DNA of 64,000 nt from Paracoccaceae bacterium (lineage in GTDB: Bacteria; Pseudomonadota; Alphaproteobacteria; Rhodobacterales; Rhodobacteraceae): positions 115,697 to 179,696 of the forward strand of contig JAJEHS010000007.1 of the NCBI GenBank assembly GCA_022823605.1, in the 5' to 3' direction. The position numbers were made by a program, and so were the translations under genes. Numbering within the stretch: position 1 is the stretch's first letter; the number at the start of each line of letters is the position of its first letter. This document shows positions 8,057 to 16,331 of this stretch, in pieces. The notes under the pieces are model-generated. The model was not told the origin of the DNA. It saw only the letters and a list, made by a program, of their open reading frames with translations, and made no database searches.

Positions 8057-9415
8057 ATGTCGATTTCGAGTATTTTAATAGCCAATCGTGGGGAAATTGC
8101 AGTACGGATTATCCGAGCCTCGCAAGAACTGGGAATAAAAACCATTCAAGTCTATTCTGATGCAGATAAGGACTCCCTCCCAGCCAAGATGGCAGATGAA
8201 GCTGTCAACATAGGACCTCCACAGCCCCTGAAATCCTATTTGAATCAGGACAAAATTATCGAAGTTGCACTGGATTCAGAAGCTGATGCGATACATCCTG
8301 GTTATGGTTTCCTTTCGGAAAATGGTTCATTTGCCGATAAGGTCAAAAAGGCTGGATTGAAATTTATCGGCCCCAAGGGTGAAACCATCAGTCAACTTGG
8401 GGATAAGGTTGTTGCCAGAAAACTGGCCGAGCAGAGCGGACTCCCAACCGTACCGGGAAGCAATGGACTGGTTGAATCTCTTGAAACGGCCAAATCGGTT
8501 TTGAAGGAATTTGATTTTCCGGTTCTCATAAAGGCAGCAGCTGGTGGAGGTGGAAGAGGTATTCGGACCATAAATAATTGGGAAGAATTCGAACGGTTGT
8601 TTCCCGTTGCCAGTCTGGAGGCAAAAACCTTTTTTGGAGATGGTGGATTGTTCATTGAAAAATATCTGCCAAGACCACGCCATATTGAGGTGCAGGTTTT
8701 GGGGGATGGCGAAAATACAATCCATGTATTTGATAGAGAATGTTCACTTCAAAGGAGAAGGCAAAAGATTTGGGAAGAAGCCCCGGCTTCACCACTCAAT
8801 GATGTGATACGTAATACCATTTGTACAAAGGCAAGGGATTTTGCCCACATGGTCGGTTATTGTGGAGCAGGTACAGTGGAATTCCTGTATGATGAAACAA
8901 CCGAAGAATTTTATTTCCTGGAAATGAACACGCGAATTCAAGTTGAGCACCCGGTAACCGAAATGATAACCGGAATTGATTTGGTCCGTGAGGGTATTTC
9001 TATTGCAGATGGTAAAAAGATAAATATCAAGCAAAATGACATTGCAATCAGGGGGCATGCCATCGAGTGTCGTATAAATGCTGAAGACCCAAGGAATAAC
9101 TTTTTACCCCAACCAGGGCACGTTGAAAAATTGCGATTTCCCGCTGGACCTGGAGTAAGATTTGATACTATGCTTTATGCAGGTTACAATATCCCACCAT
9201 TTTATGATTCCCTTCTTGGAAAATTGATTGTTTGGGATGAGAACCGCAGCAACTGCATCGAACGCATGAAACGAGCTTTGACCGAGCTTGAAATAAGTGG
9301 AATAGAAACAACGAAAACCATTCATCAGGCATTGATTGACGACCCACAGGTAAGGCAAGGTGATGTATATACATCTTTTCTTGATGACTGGTTGGTTAAT
9401 GGGAAATTTACATAG
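8057..9415 (+). CDS. Biotin carboxylase (AccC-like) subunit
   Basis: 452 residues, the usual length. It has the N-terminal domain 'ILIANRGEIAVRIIRA', the ATP-grasp glycine loop KAAAGGGGRG around residues 159-168 and the catalytic/metal segment EMNTRIQVEHPVTE around residues 289-302. It carboxylates the biotin of the small carrier encoded just upstream with ATP and bicarbonate. No carboxyltransferase of the AccAD or PCC type is encoded nearby. The only candidate acceptor enzymes are PxpB/PxpC, whose families are often labelled biotin-dependent carboxyltransferase, so a lactam- or urea-type carboxylation is possible (inference). Confidence 0.93.
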   Translation: MSISSILIANRGEIAVRIIRASQELGIKTIQVYSDADKDSLPAKMADEAVNIGPPQPLKSYLNQDKIIEVALDSEADAIHPGYGFLSENGSFADKVKKAGLKFIGPKGETISQLGDKVVARKLAEQSGLPTVPGSNGLVESLETAKSVLKEFDFPVLIKAAAGGGGRGIRTINNWEEFERLFPVASLEAKTFFGDGGLFIEKYLPRPRHIEVQVLGDGENTIHVFDRECSLQRRRQKIWEEAPASPLNDVIRNTICTKARDFAHMVGYCGAGTVEFLYDETTEEFYFLEMNTRIQVEHPVTEMITGIDLVREGISIADGKKINIKQNDIAIRGHAIECRINAEDPRNNFLPQPGHVEKLRFPAGPGVRFDTMLYAGYNIPPFYDSLLGKLIVWDENRSNCIERMKRALTELEISGIETTKTIHQALIDDPQVRQGDVYTSFLDDWLVNGKFT

Positions 9416-9436
9416 CTTATAAAGGGAGTATTGCTT

Positions 9437-10312
9437 ATGGGTACCAGATATTCTTTTGGAGGTGATGATCACATCTTTGCTGAAGTTAGCGAGGAAATGT
9501 CTCTGAATGCGTTTTTTAAAAGTCTGTCAATGACAAAAGCAGTCAGGGAAAGCCAAATCAAGGGTTTGATAGAGATCTGTCCTGCCAACGCCTCTTATCA
9601 AATCAAGTTTGACCCAGATCAAATCAAACCAAATGATCTTTTGGATGAATTGAAAAAAATTGAGGGCCTAACTTCAAAAACAGATGCGATATTGAAAACG
9701 CGAGTAATTGAAATCCCAGTATTTTTCAATGATCCCTGGACGCATGAAACCCTGATGCGGTTTCGGGAAAGACACCAGGAACCCAATAGTACTGACATTG
9801 AGTTTGCCGCCAGTATCAACAACTTTGATTCAGTTGATTCCTTTATCGAGGCTTACACCGATTCACCCTGGTTTGTCAGTATGGTCGGATTTGTTGCAGG
9901 ATTACCATTCATGTATCAAATGGTTGAAAGGGAGCGGCAAATCGAGGTGCCGAAGTATTTGAGACCTCGTACTGACACTCCAAAACTAACTGTAGGATAT
10001 GGGGGGTGTTTTGCATGTATATACTCGGTGAGGGGTGCCGGTGGGTATCAGATGTTCGGGATTACACCCATGCCAATATTCGATCCCAAGCAGGAAATCA
10101 ATTACCTTCGTGATTTCATGGTTTTCTTCAATCCTGGCGATATTGTTAAATTCAAGCCAATTGATCGTGAGGCCTATGACCATTATTGCGCCGCGGTGGA
10201 AGCCAACAGATTTGAACCGAGAACAATTGATTTTGTCTTTGCCCTTGAAGAGTTTCAAAGTGGCATTGTTGCATATAATCGCAAAATAGGGGAAAAGCTA
10301 TATGTCAATTAA
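9437..10312 (+). CDS. pxpB: 5-oxoprolinase subunit B / KipI / allophanate hydrolase subunit 1 family
   Basis: About 291 residues with the AHS1/KipI domain. The block 'TVGYGGCFACIYSVRGAGGYQMFGITPMP' region (about residues 185-215) carries the family's conserved G-x-G-rich turn. An in-frame TTG is at 9431, but GGGAG at 9424-9428 fits the ATG at 9437. The gene overlaps pxpC by 11 bases, the usual coupling of these two subunits. Together with PxpA and PxpC it may act on 5-oxoproline or another cyclic amide. It could equally serve the biotin enzyme of this operon. Confidence 0.85.
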   Translation: MGTRYSFGGDDHIFAEVSEEMSLNAFFKSLSMTKAVRESQIKGLIEICPANASYQIKFDPDQIKPNDLLDELKKIEGLTSKTDAILKTRVIEIPVFFNDPWTHETLMRFRERHQEPNSTDIEFAASINNFDSVDSFIEAYTDSPWFVSMVGFVAGLPFMYQMVERERQIEVPKYLRPRTDTPKLTVGYGGCFACIYSVRGAGGYQMFGITPMPIFDPKQEINYLRDFMVFFNPGDIVKFKPIDREAYDHYCAAVEANRFEPRTIDFVFALEEFQSGIVAYNRKIGEKLYVN

Positions 10313-11273
10313 GGTTGTTAAACCAGGGTTGGCGACTTCAGTACAGGATTTGGGTCGCCCTGGCTATTACCACCTGGGAATTCCGATTTCAGGCGGGATG
10401 GACCGGTATTCATTGCGGGCTGCAAATTTGCTTGTCGGTAATGATGAAGGGGCAGCGGTTCTGGAAACTGTATTCATGGGACCGGAGTTGGAGTTTCACA
10501 AGGATGCAACAGTTGCCGTAACCGGTGCAGAACTTCCACCAAAGGTTGATGGTGAGTCAAAGGAAACTTGGTCCAAGTTTCAGATAAAAGCAGGGCAAAG
10601 ATTGACCTTTGACTTTCTGAAGTCAGGTGCACGGGCCTATATAGCCATTTCTGGAGGTATTGATGTGCCATTGGCCCTTGGGAGCCGTTCAACCTATACC
10701 TTGGGTGCCTTGGGAGGCTTTGAAGGACGCAACCTTCAGTCAGGTGATTTATTGCCGCTAGGGGAGTCATTCAATTCTTCACGGGATAAATGCACGATTC
10801 CAGTCGCACTCAGGCAATCGGTTGGTTCAGAGGTTGAATTGCGGGTGGTTCCCGGTCTCTATTGGCATCGCTTCACTGCTGAATCACAAAATCAATTTTT
10901 TGAAGATGTATGGAAAGTGGCTCCTGAAGCGGATCGTATTGGCTATCGCTTCCAAAAGGGTCAGCCCTTGAAATTCATGGGTCGGGAACAGCCCTTCGGA
11001 GCTGGTTCAGACCCCTCGAATATCGTGGATAGTTGTTATCCTTACGGATCAATTCAAATTCCAGGTGGCACTGAACCAATTGTCCTGCACCGTGATGCAG
11101 TTTCGGGTGGTGGCTATTGTATGTTGGGTACCGTGATTTCTGCAGATATGGATCTGATCGGTCAACTTCAGCCCAATTGGTCAACCAGGTTTGTAAAAGT
11201 CGATCTGGACCAGGCACTTAAAGCCCGGGAAGAGCGAAACACCAGGCTGGGTCAATTACGGGATGTCATCTGA
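10302..11273 (+). CDS. pxpC: 5-oxoprolinase subunit C / allophanate hydrolase subunit 2 family
   Basis: 323 residues, AHS2 domain. Typical blocks are 'TSVQDLGRPGYYHLGIP', 'GMDRYSLRAANLLVGN', 'AYIAISGGIDVP' and 'GSRSTYTLGALGG'. It is the last gene of the operon; a perfect 13-base-pair hairpin lies 60 bases downstream. PxpB and PxpC form the complex that handles the cyclic amide in 5-oxoprolinase. In databases this family is also named biotin-dependent carboxyltransferase, consistent with the carrier and carboxylase genes upstream. Confidence 0.87.
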   Translation: MSIKVVKPGLATSVQDLGRPGYYHLGIPISGGMDRYSLRAANLLVGNDEGAAVLETVFMGPELEFHKDATVAVTGAELPPKVDGESKETWSKFQIKAGQRLTFDFLKSGARAYIAISGGIDVPLALGSRSTYTLGALGGFEGRNLQSGDLLPLGESFNSSRDKCTIPVALRQSVGSEVELRVVPGLYWHRFTAESQNQFFEDVWKVAPEADRIGYRFQKGQPLKFMGREQPFGAGSDPSNIVDSCYPYGSIQIPGGTEPIVLHRDAVSGGGYCMLGTVISADMDLIGQLQPNWSTRFVKVDLDQALKAREERNTRLGQLRDVI

Positions 11274-11335
11274 AAATTCCAAGAGTTAATGCAAAATTAC
11301 GCTCAATAAGCTGAATTTAGCAGATATTGCAGTGA

Positions 11336-11367
11336 TTATTCAAATGGTACTGGAACCATTTGAATAA
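11336..11367. terminator. Perfect 13-bp hairpin between convergent operons
   Basis: TTATTCAAATGGT (11336-11348), a six-base loop ACTGGA, and the exact complement ACCATTTGAATAA (11355-11367). It sits between the end of pxpC (+) and the end of the NlpD-like gene (-), where a bidirectional terminator is expected. There is no long T run on either side, so it may act as an mRNA 3'-end stabiliser rather than an intrinsic terminator. Confidence 0.55.
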
Positions 11368-11432
11368 GATCACGATCAAATGGAATTTTGTTGCTCCCTA
11401 CTAAGACATTTGCAAGTTGTTGACCTAGGGTA

Positions 11433-12626
11433 TCAATTGGAAAAACTGGAGGATGGGATGTATTCCTTAGGATCGACTGAATCCGGTCCTATGCGAATTT
11501 CAAAATGCAAATATCCCAAGGTTTCATCCAATGTTCCGATCTTTTGTCCCTGTGCAACGACATCTCCTCTTGCCAAGGTAATATCCTGAAGATTTTGGTA
11601 AATCGAAAAGATGTTGCAATCATGAAGCACCAAAAGAACCTTGGTTCCTTCGGCCAAATCCGATATCAGGGCAACCTTGCCTTCCCCAATCGCAAAGACG
11701 GGGGAACCGACAGGGGCTGAAATATTCAGTCCCTTGTTGCCATCTGATTGATTCGAATAATCCTCGATCAATTCACCTCTCAAAGGTGAAATAAAACCAA
11801 ATTGTGCCGGTGAAAAATTATCACAATCAATTTCATCAGACTCAACTGCCTCGGCAGTTTCCACTTCAGATTGACTGGTTTCTTCATCAACGACCACTTC
11901 TTTGAAAGTACTCTCCTCTTCATTTATACTGGGAGTAGGGGTTTCCTGCTCTTCATCCGCGACTGTTTCTGGGGCTGTATTTTCGGAGGATTCTGCATTT
12001 TCTTCCTCAGAAACTTCTTCTGATTGGGGAGTTTCGGAACTGTCGGGTGATTGCTGTACATTTTCTTCAATGTTTTGTTTCGGGGCCGGAATAATGAGTA
12101 CCTCACCTTCCTTCACCGAGAAATCAGCATCAAGCTCATTCCAATCAGCAAGGGTTCTTACTGATATATCATAGAGATTGGCAATGGAATAAGCGGTTTC
12201 ACCCTTTTGAACCCGATGTCGGAAATAGTTTTCCGTTCTTCCGGAAATATCAATTTCTTGTACTGATGTTGTTTCTTCACCGACCCCTGTAGCTGTTTCA
12301 TTTGCCGGTGCCCTGTAGGGGAGCAAAAGTACCTTTCCGGGTTGGAGCGTCTGGTCGGGGCTGATCTTGTTCAATTCAGCAATTACCAAGGGGTCTTCGT
12401 TTGCCCGCCTCGCAACGTCATAGAGGGTTTCATCTCTGCGTACCTCTACATATCTGCGATTGTCGAATTGAAAAATACCGTCAGAATCAGCCTTGGGCCA
12501 TCTTTGCAATTCATCAAATGGTACTTTGGGGTCAGGGGTTTTAGTGACATCCTGGCGGATATCTGGAGCACAATTTGCTAGTAATATCAGACAAGAACTT
12601 ACAATCAAACTCCTTATCAAATACAT
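11433..12626 (-). CDS. NlpD-like lipoprotein: two LysM domains and a degenerate LytM/M23 domain
   Basis: About 397 residues. The frame opens at 12707, but the ATG at 12626 gives a proper lipoprotein signal (MYLIRSLIV, lipobox LANC, acylated Cys19). LysM domains lie at about residues 60-104 and 137-180, then an acidic Glu/Ser/Thr linker to about 282, then a C-terminal LytM/M23 domain. Zinc-site residues look lost: the usual HxGxD-type segment reads 'NKGLNISAP' and the HxH motif reads 'YLHFEIR'. It is therefore probably not a peptidase but an activator of a cell-wall amidase, as for NlpD/EnvC. It sits outside the inner membrane and ends the serS-surE-pcm-nlpD run. Confidence 0.88.
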   Translation of the reverse strand: MYLIRSLIVSSCLILLANCAPDIRQDVTKTPDPKVPFDELQRWPKADSDGIFQFDNRRYVEVRRDETLYDVARRANEDPLVIAELNKISPDQTLQPGKVLLLPYRAPANETATGVGEETTSVQEIDISGRTENYFRHRVQKGETAYSIANLYDISVRTLADWNELDADFSVKEGEVLIIPAPKQNIEENVQQSPDSSETPQSEEVSEEENAESSENTAPETVADEEQETPTPSINEEESTFKEVVVDEETSQSEVETAEAVESDEIDCDNFSPAQFGFISPLRGELIEDYSNQSDGNKGLNISAPVGSPVFAIGEGKVALISDLAEGTKVLLVLHDCNIFSIYQNLQDITLARGDVVAQGQKIGTLDETLGYLHFEIRIGPDSVDPKEYIPSSSFSN

Positions 12627-12672
12627 TTTTCCGTTATTCTCGCGTAAATCTATTGGTTTTGGGTTTTCGTTT

Positions 12673-13296
12673 CTAAGCATCCTCGATCCCCTCAATAAGT
12701 GGGACAAACCTCACAGCACATACTTCCTTGTATTCTACTTCAGGTTCCGTTTTGTTTACAACTACCAATCTTTGCTGCCATTCACTTTCGACAACGGGTA
12801 AAACCATGATACCACCAACCTTCAACTGTTCCATCAATTTTCGAGGTACTTCCTCGGAGGCAGCGGTAACAATTATCCTGTCAAATTCGGCGGCTTCAGG
12901 CAATCCAAGGGCACCATCAGAATATATAAAGCTGATATTTTCACGTCTGTATTTTTTCAAGATGAGATTTTTGGCCTTTTGATGAAGGGAACGTATCCTT
13001 TCGGTTGTATATACATGTCTGGCCAAATGGGAAAGCACCATGGTCTGGTATCCTGAACCGGTACCTACTTCAAGAACCCGGTGGGTTGATTTCAATTGCA
13101 ATTCCTGGGTCATCAAACCAACCACCGTGGGTTGGCTAATGGTCTGACCACTTCCTATTGATATGGGAATATCCATGTATGCACGGTGTTTGAATGATGA
13201 CGGAACAAAGTCCTTTCTATCGACTTTCCGCATTGCTTCAAGAACTGACTTGTCCTCAATTCCTTGGTTTTGAAGAGTATTTATCAATTCTTCCAT
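12673..13296 (-). CDS. pcm: Protein-L-isoaspartate O-methyltransferase
   Basis: 207 residues, the usual length. The family N-terminus 'VLEAMRKVDRKDFVP' is followed by 'SIGSGQTISQPTVVGLMT' and the SAM-binding motif EVGTGSGYQT around residues 76-85. It methylates isoaspartyl residues so that they can revert to aspartate. The gene follows surE by 10 bases, the widely conserved surE-pcm pairing. Confidence 0.95.
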   Translation of the reverse strand: MEELINTLQNQGIEDKSVLEAMRKVDRKDFVPSSFKHRAYMDIPISIGSGQTISQPTVVGLMTQELQLKSTHRVLEVGTGSGYQTMVLSHLARHVYTTERIRSLHQKAKNLILKKYRRENISFIYSDGALGLPEAAEFDRIIVTAASEEVPRKLMEQLKVGGIMVLPVVESEWQQRLVVVNKTEPEVEYKEVCAVRFVPLIEGIEDA

Positions 13297-13306
13297 CTAC
13301 CAGTCC

Positions 13307-14092
13307 CTACTTGACCAATGCAATGTCTATTTTACCTAAAAGTTCGTTGTCGGTTAAATCTGCACGCATCGGAGTAACTGAAATGTAATGGTCCAGATTG
13401 GCATTGATATCAGTTCCCTCACTGCTCCGGCTTGTTTGCAGACCCCCCTGAATTGATAGCAATTCACCATTTGTAGTGGAATCCACATATCTTGCAGTAA
13501 ACTTTGAATTCTCTCTTTGACCCTGTCTGACTACCTTTACTCCCCTTACTTCATAGGCACTGCAGGGTGGAAAATTAATATTGAAAAATAACCGATAGTT
13601 TTTATTGTCCCAAGGAGCATTATAGTATAGCTGTTTGACAAGGGTCAAGCCATGTTCGACAGAGGCATCAAATGGATTGTTCAAACTTTTGTTTGCCATT
13701 CCCATATATTGTGACAAGGCAATGGACTTTATCCCCTGCAGGGCACCCTCCATGGCTGCACCGATGGTTCCAGAATACATGGCATTTTCACCTGAGTTGT
13801 TGCCACGATTGACTCCAACCAGAACAAGATCAGGCATTTGATCCATAATCCTGTACAGACCAGCCAATACACAATCGGCAGGGTATCCTTCAAGTTTGTA
13901 TTTCCTCGGCGCCACCTTGACAATCTCAAAGGTTTTGGAAAAGGAAACACAATGCCCCGTTCCTGATTTTTCACTGCTTGGTGCAACCACCCATACCTCG
14001 CCATTTTCACCGGCAAGTTCATGGGCAAGAGTTTCCAGAATCTTCAGGCCGGGTGCATCAATACCATCATCGTTGGTAAGCAATATCCTCAT
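13307..14092 (-). CDS. surE: 5'/3'-nucleotidase SurE
   Basis: 261 residues. The N-terminal metal site is LLTNDDGIDAPG (Asp8/Asp9), followed by 'PSSEKSGTGHCVSF' and the second conserved block 'GVNRGNNSGENAMYSGTIGAA'. SurE is a metal-dependent phosphatase of nucleoside monophosphates linked to stationary-phase survival. It lies between serS (33-base gap) and pcm (10-base gap) in one minus-strand operon. Confidence 0.95.
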   Translation of the reverse strand: MRILLTNDDGIDAPGLKILETLAHELAGENGEVWVVAPSSEKSGTGHCVSFSKTFEIVKVAPRKYKLEGYPADCVLAGLYRIMDQMPDLVLVGVNRGNNSGENAMYSGTIGAAMEGALQGIKSIALSQYMGMANKSLNNPFDASVEHGLTLVKQLYYNAPWDNKNYRLFFNINFPPCSAYEVRGVKVVRQGQRENSKFTARYVDSTTNGELLSIQGGLQTSRSSEGTDINANLDHYISVTPMRADLTDNELLGKIDIALVK

Positions 14093-14125
14093 AAGGGTAA
14101 ACTCTAATCTTTCGAAAAAATGCTG

Positions 14126-15421
14126 TTATTGTCTAAATTCACCGCTTGGAAGAATAGTTGTCGCTCCCCTTAGATAAGGTATCAACACTTTGGGAATTGA
14201 AATACTACCATCAGTTTGCTGGTAATTTTCCAATACAGCGATCAGGGCTCTACCGACAGCAAGGCCCGAACCATTCAAGGTATGAACAAAGTGAGTGTTT
14301 TTTTCACCTTTGGGTCGATATCGGGCATTCATTCTCCGTGCCTGAAAATCACCACAATTCGACACCGAACTGATCTCCCTGTATTTTTGCTGACCTGGTA
14401 ACCATACCTCAACATCATAGGTCTTTTTTGCTCCAAATCCCATATCCCCAGTACACAGAACAACTGTTCTATAGGGTAGTTCCAGCTTTTCAAGAATCCC
14501 TTCCGCACACCGCAACATCCTGCTTTGTTCGTCTTCACTTTCGGATGGTTTGGTGATCGAGACCATTTCCACCTTTTCGAATTGGTGCTGTCGCAACATA
14601 CCCGATGTATCCTTGCCGGCGGATCCAGCCTCGGAGCGGAAGCATTGCGAATGTGCGCAATATCTTCTGGGAAGATATTCTTCATCAACGATCAAGCCAC
14701 TAACAATGTTGGTCAAGGTGACCTCTGAGGTTGGAATCAACCACTTGCCTTCTGCAGTCTGGTATGAATCTTCAGCAAACTTTGGCAATTGGCCGGTTCC
14801 CAACATGGTTTCTGGATTGACCAATACGGGTGTCCAGACTTCCGTCAGCCCATTCTCTTTGGTCTGGACATCAAGCATGAATTGTGCAAGTGCCCTGTGT
14901 AGACTGGCAATACTGCCTGACAAAATGACAAATCGTGAACCGGATAATTTGGCTGCTGTCGTGAAATCCATACCTGGTTTTACGGCAGGAATTTCAAAAT
15001 GCTCAGCAGGAGCAAAGTCAAATTTCGTAGGTTCACCCCAGCGGTTTATTTCCACATTTTCATCTTCACTCGATCCAACAGGAACATCTGGAGAGGGCAG
15101 GTTGGGTATGGTAAGCAGCAAGTCCTGCAATTTCCGATTTTCCTCTGATGCCTCCTTTTCCAGTTTTTGTGCAGCTTCCCTGGTATCGGATATGGTTGCT
15201 CTCAGTCGCTCGAATTCGTCGAGATTTCCCTTGGATTTGGCCAATCCTGCCTGTTTGGATTGCTGATTGAGACCTGCCCTGAAATTTTCGGCCTCCTGAA
15301 TCTTTTGACGGCGAGATCTGTCAATCGACAAAATTTCCGCCGTTATGGGTTCAAGCCCGATGCGGCCCAACTGATAGTCAAACTCCTCCGGGTTGCTTCG
15401 AATGTATTTTATGTCATGCAT
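14126..15421 (-). CDS. serS: Seryl-tRNA synthetase
   Basis: 431 residues, normal for bacterial SerRS. It starts [15 protein letters not shown], followed by the antiparallel coiled-coil arm (about residues 30-105) that grips the long variable arm of tRNA-Ser. The class II catalytic core contains '[21 protein letters not shown]' (motif 2; residues FRSE then RQHQF) and motif 3 '[14 protein letters not shown]'. It is the first gene of the minus-strand operon; 450 bases separate it from divergent yajC. Confidence 0.97.
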   Translation of the reverse strand: MHDIKYIRSNPEEFDYQLGRIGLEPITAEILSIDRSRRQKIQEAENFRAGLNQQSKQAGLAKSKGNLDEFERLRATISDTREAAQKLEKEASEENRKLQDLLLTIPNLPSPDVPVGSSEDENVEINRWGEPTKFDFAPAEHFEIPAVKPGMDFTTAAKLSGSRFVILSGSIASLHRALAQFMLDVQTKENGLTEVWTPVLVNPETMLGTGQLPKFAEDSYQTAEGKWLIPTSEVTLTNIVSGLIVDEEYLPRRYCAHSQCFRSEAGSAGKDTSGMLRQHQFEKVEMVSITKPSESEDEQSRMLRCAEGILEKLELPYRTVVLCTGDMGFGAKKTYDVEVWLPGQQKYREISSVSNCGDFQARRMNARYRPKGEKNTHFVHTLNGSGLAVGRALIAVLENYQQTDGSISIPKVLIPYLRGATTILPSGEFRQ

Positions 15422-15870
15422 AAATCAAAACTACAGTTTAAAGATAGGGTACGGGTAAACCTAATTGAGAATGGTACAAAAGTTAAGGTTATTTACTGCT
15501 ATTTTTTTGTTCAACCCGATATGGTATCATAGAAAAAATGTGACAATTCCTCTATCCCAGTTTGTCAAATTACCGGAATGTGAATTTTGTATGAGTTAAA
15601 ATTTTCTTTGCCCAGGAATGAACCGTTTTTGTTTTCGTAAGGCAGCCTAGTTCAAGACGGGAGAATTTGTTTAAAACATTTACAACCAGATACAGGAAAT
15701 AATCTGGCACAGTTGCAAGGTTTATGGGTAATCAACACACTTGCCCAATTATCAACATATAAATTGGTTTATTGGGTTTAATTGGCTTCCTCCTGTCTTG
15801 CAATTATCACCTGCAAGAAATAATTAGAGTCAATTCAAATCTCAAATTAAGTCGCACCAGAGGAATAAAT
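15422..15870. other. Intergenic region between serS and yajC
   Basis: 449 bases between divergent genes. It must hold the promoters for the serS operon and the yajC-secD-secF operon. It is A/T-rich. An open frame from 15772 runs into yajC without a good start of its own. No RNA gene, strong hairpin or repeat was seen. Confidence 0.5.
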
Positions 15871-16185
15871 ATGTTCGTAACACCAGCTTTTGCACAAGCA
15901 GCAGGCGGAGGAGGATTGGGGCTAACCAATCTCCTGCCCTTGATACTGATTTTTGTAATCATGTATTTCCTCCTAATACGTCCACAGCAGAAAAAGGTCA
16001 AAGAACACAAGGCAATGGTAACGGCTTTGAAAAAGGGTGATAAGGTTGTTACCCAGGGTGGGGTAATTGGCCGGATTACAAAGGCCAAGGAAAATGAAAA
16101 CGAGATCGAAGTTGAGATTGCTCCTGATGTGACCGTGAAAGTGGTTAGAAGTACCATTTCCCAATTGATGGAAAAAACAAATTAA
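15871..16185 (+). CDS. yajC: Preprotein translocase subunit YajC
   Basis: About 104 residues. AGGA at 15861-15864 precedes the ATG at 15871. The N-terminus MFVTPAFAQAAGGGG is typical of alphaproteobacterial YajC. One membrane helix follows (about residues 18-38, ending 'YFLLIRPQQKK'), then the charged cytosolic domain 'KGDKVVTQGGVIGRI'. YajC associates with SecDF and the Sec translocon. secD and secF follow in the usual order. Confidence 0.95.
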   Translation: MFVTPAFAQAAGGGGLGLTNLLPLILIFVIMYFLLIRPQQKKVKEHKAMVTALKKGDKVVTQGGVIGRITKAKENENEIEVEIAPDVTVKVVRSTISQLMEKTN

Positions 16186-16331
16186 AGTTATTGATACGCA
16201 ACAATTTCACACCTGATTATTCGATTTGTATGATGGTGCGATATTTGACAAACTTCGATTGGGTTCAGGCAAGGGTTGTTTGAAATAATCGTATTGATCG
16301 GAAACCTCCAAATTCACATTCACATGGCATT

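Noticed and set aside
14550..15266. 238-codon plus-strand frame opposite serS
   Set aside because: Seryl-tRNA synthetase motifs are clear on the minus strand. Ser-rich antisense frame, a shadow.
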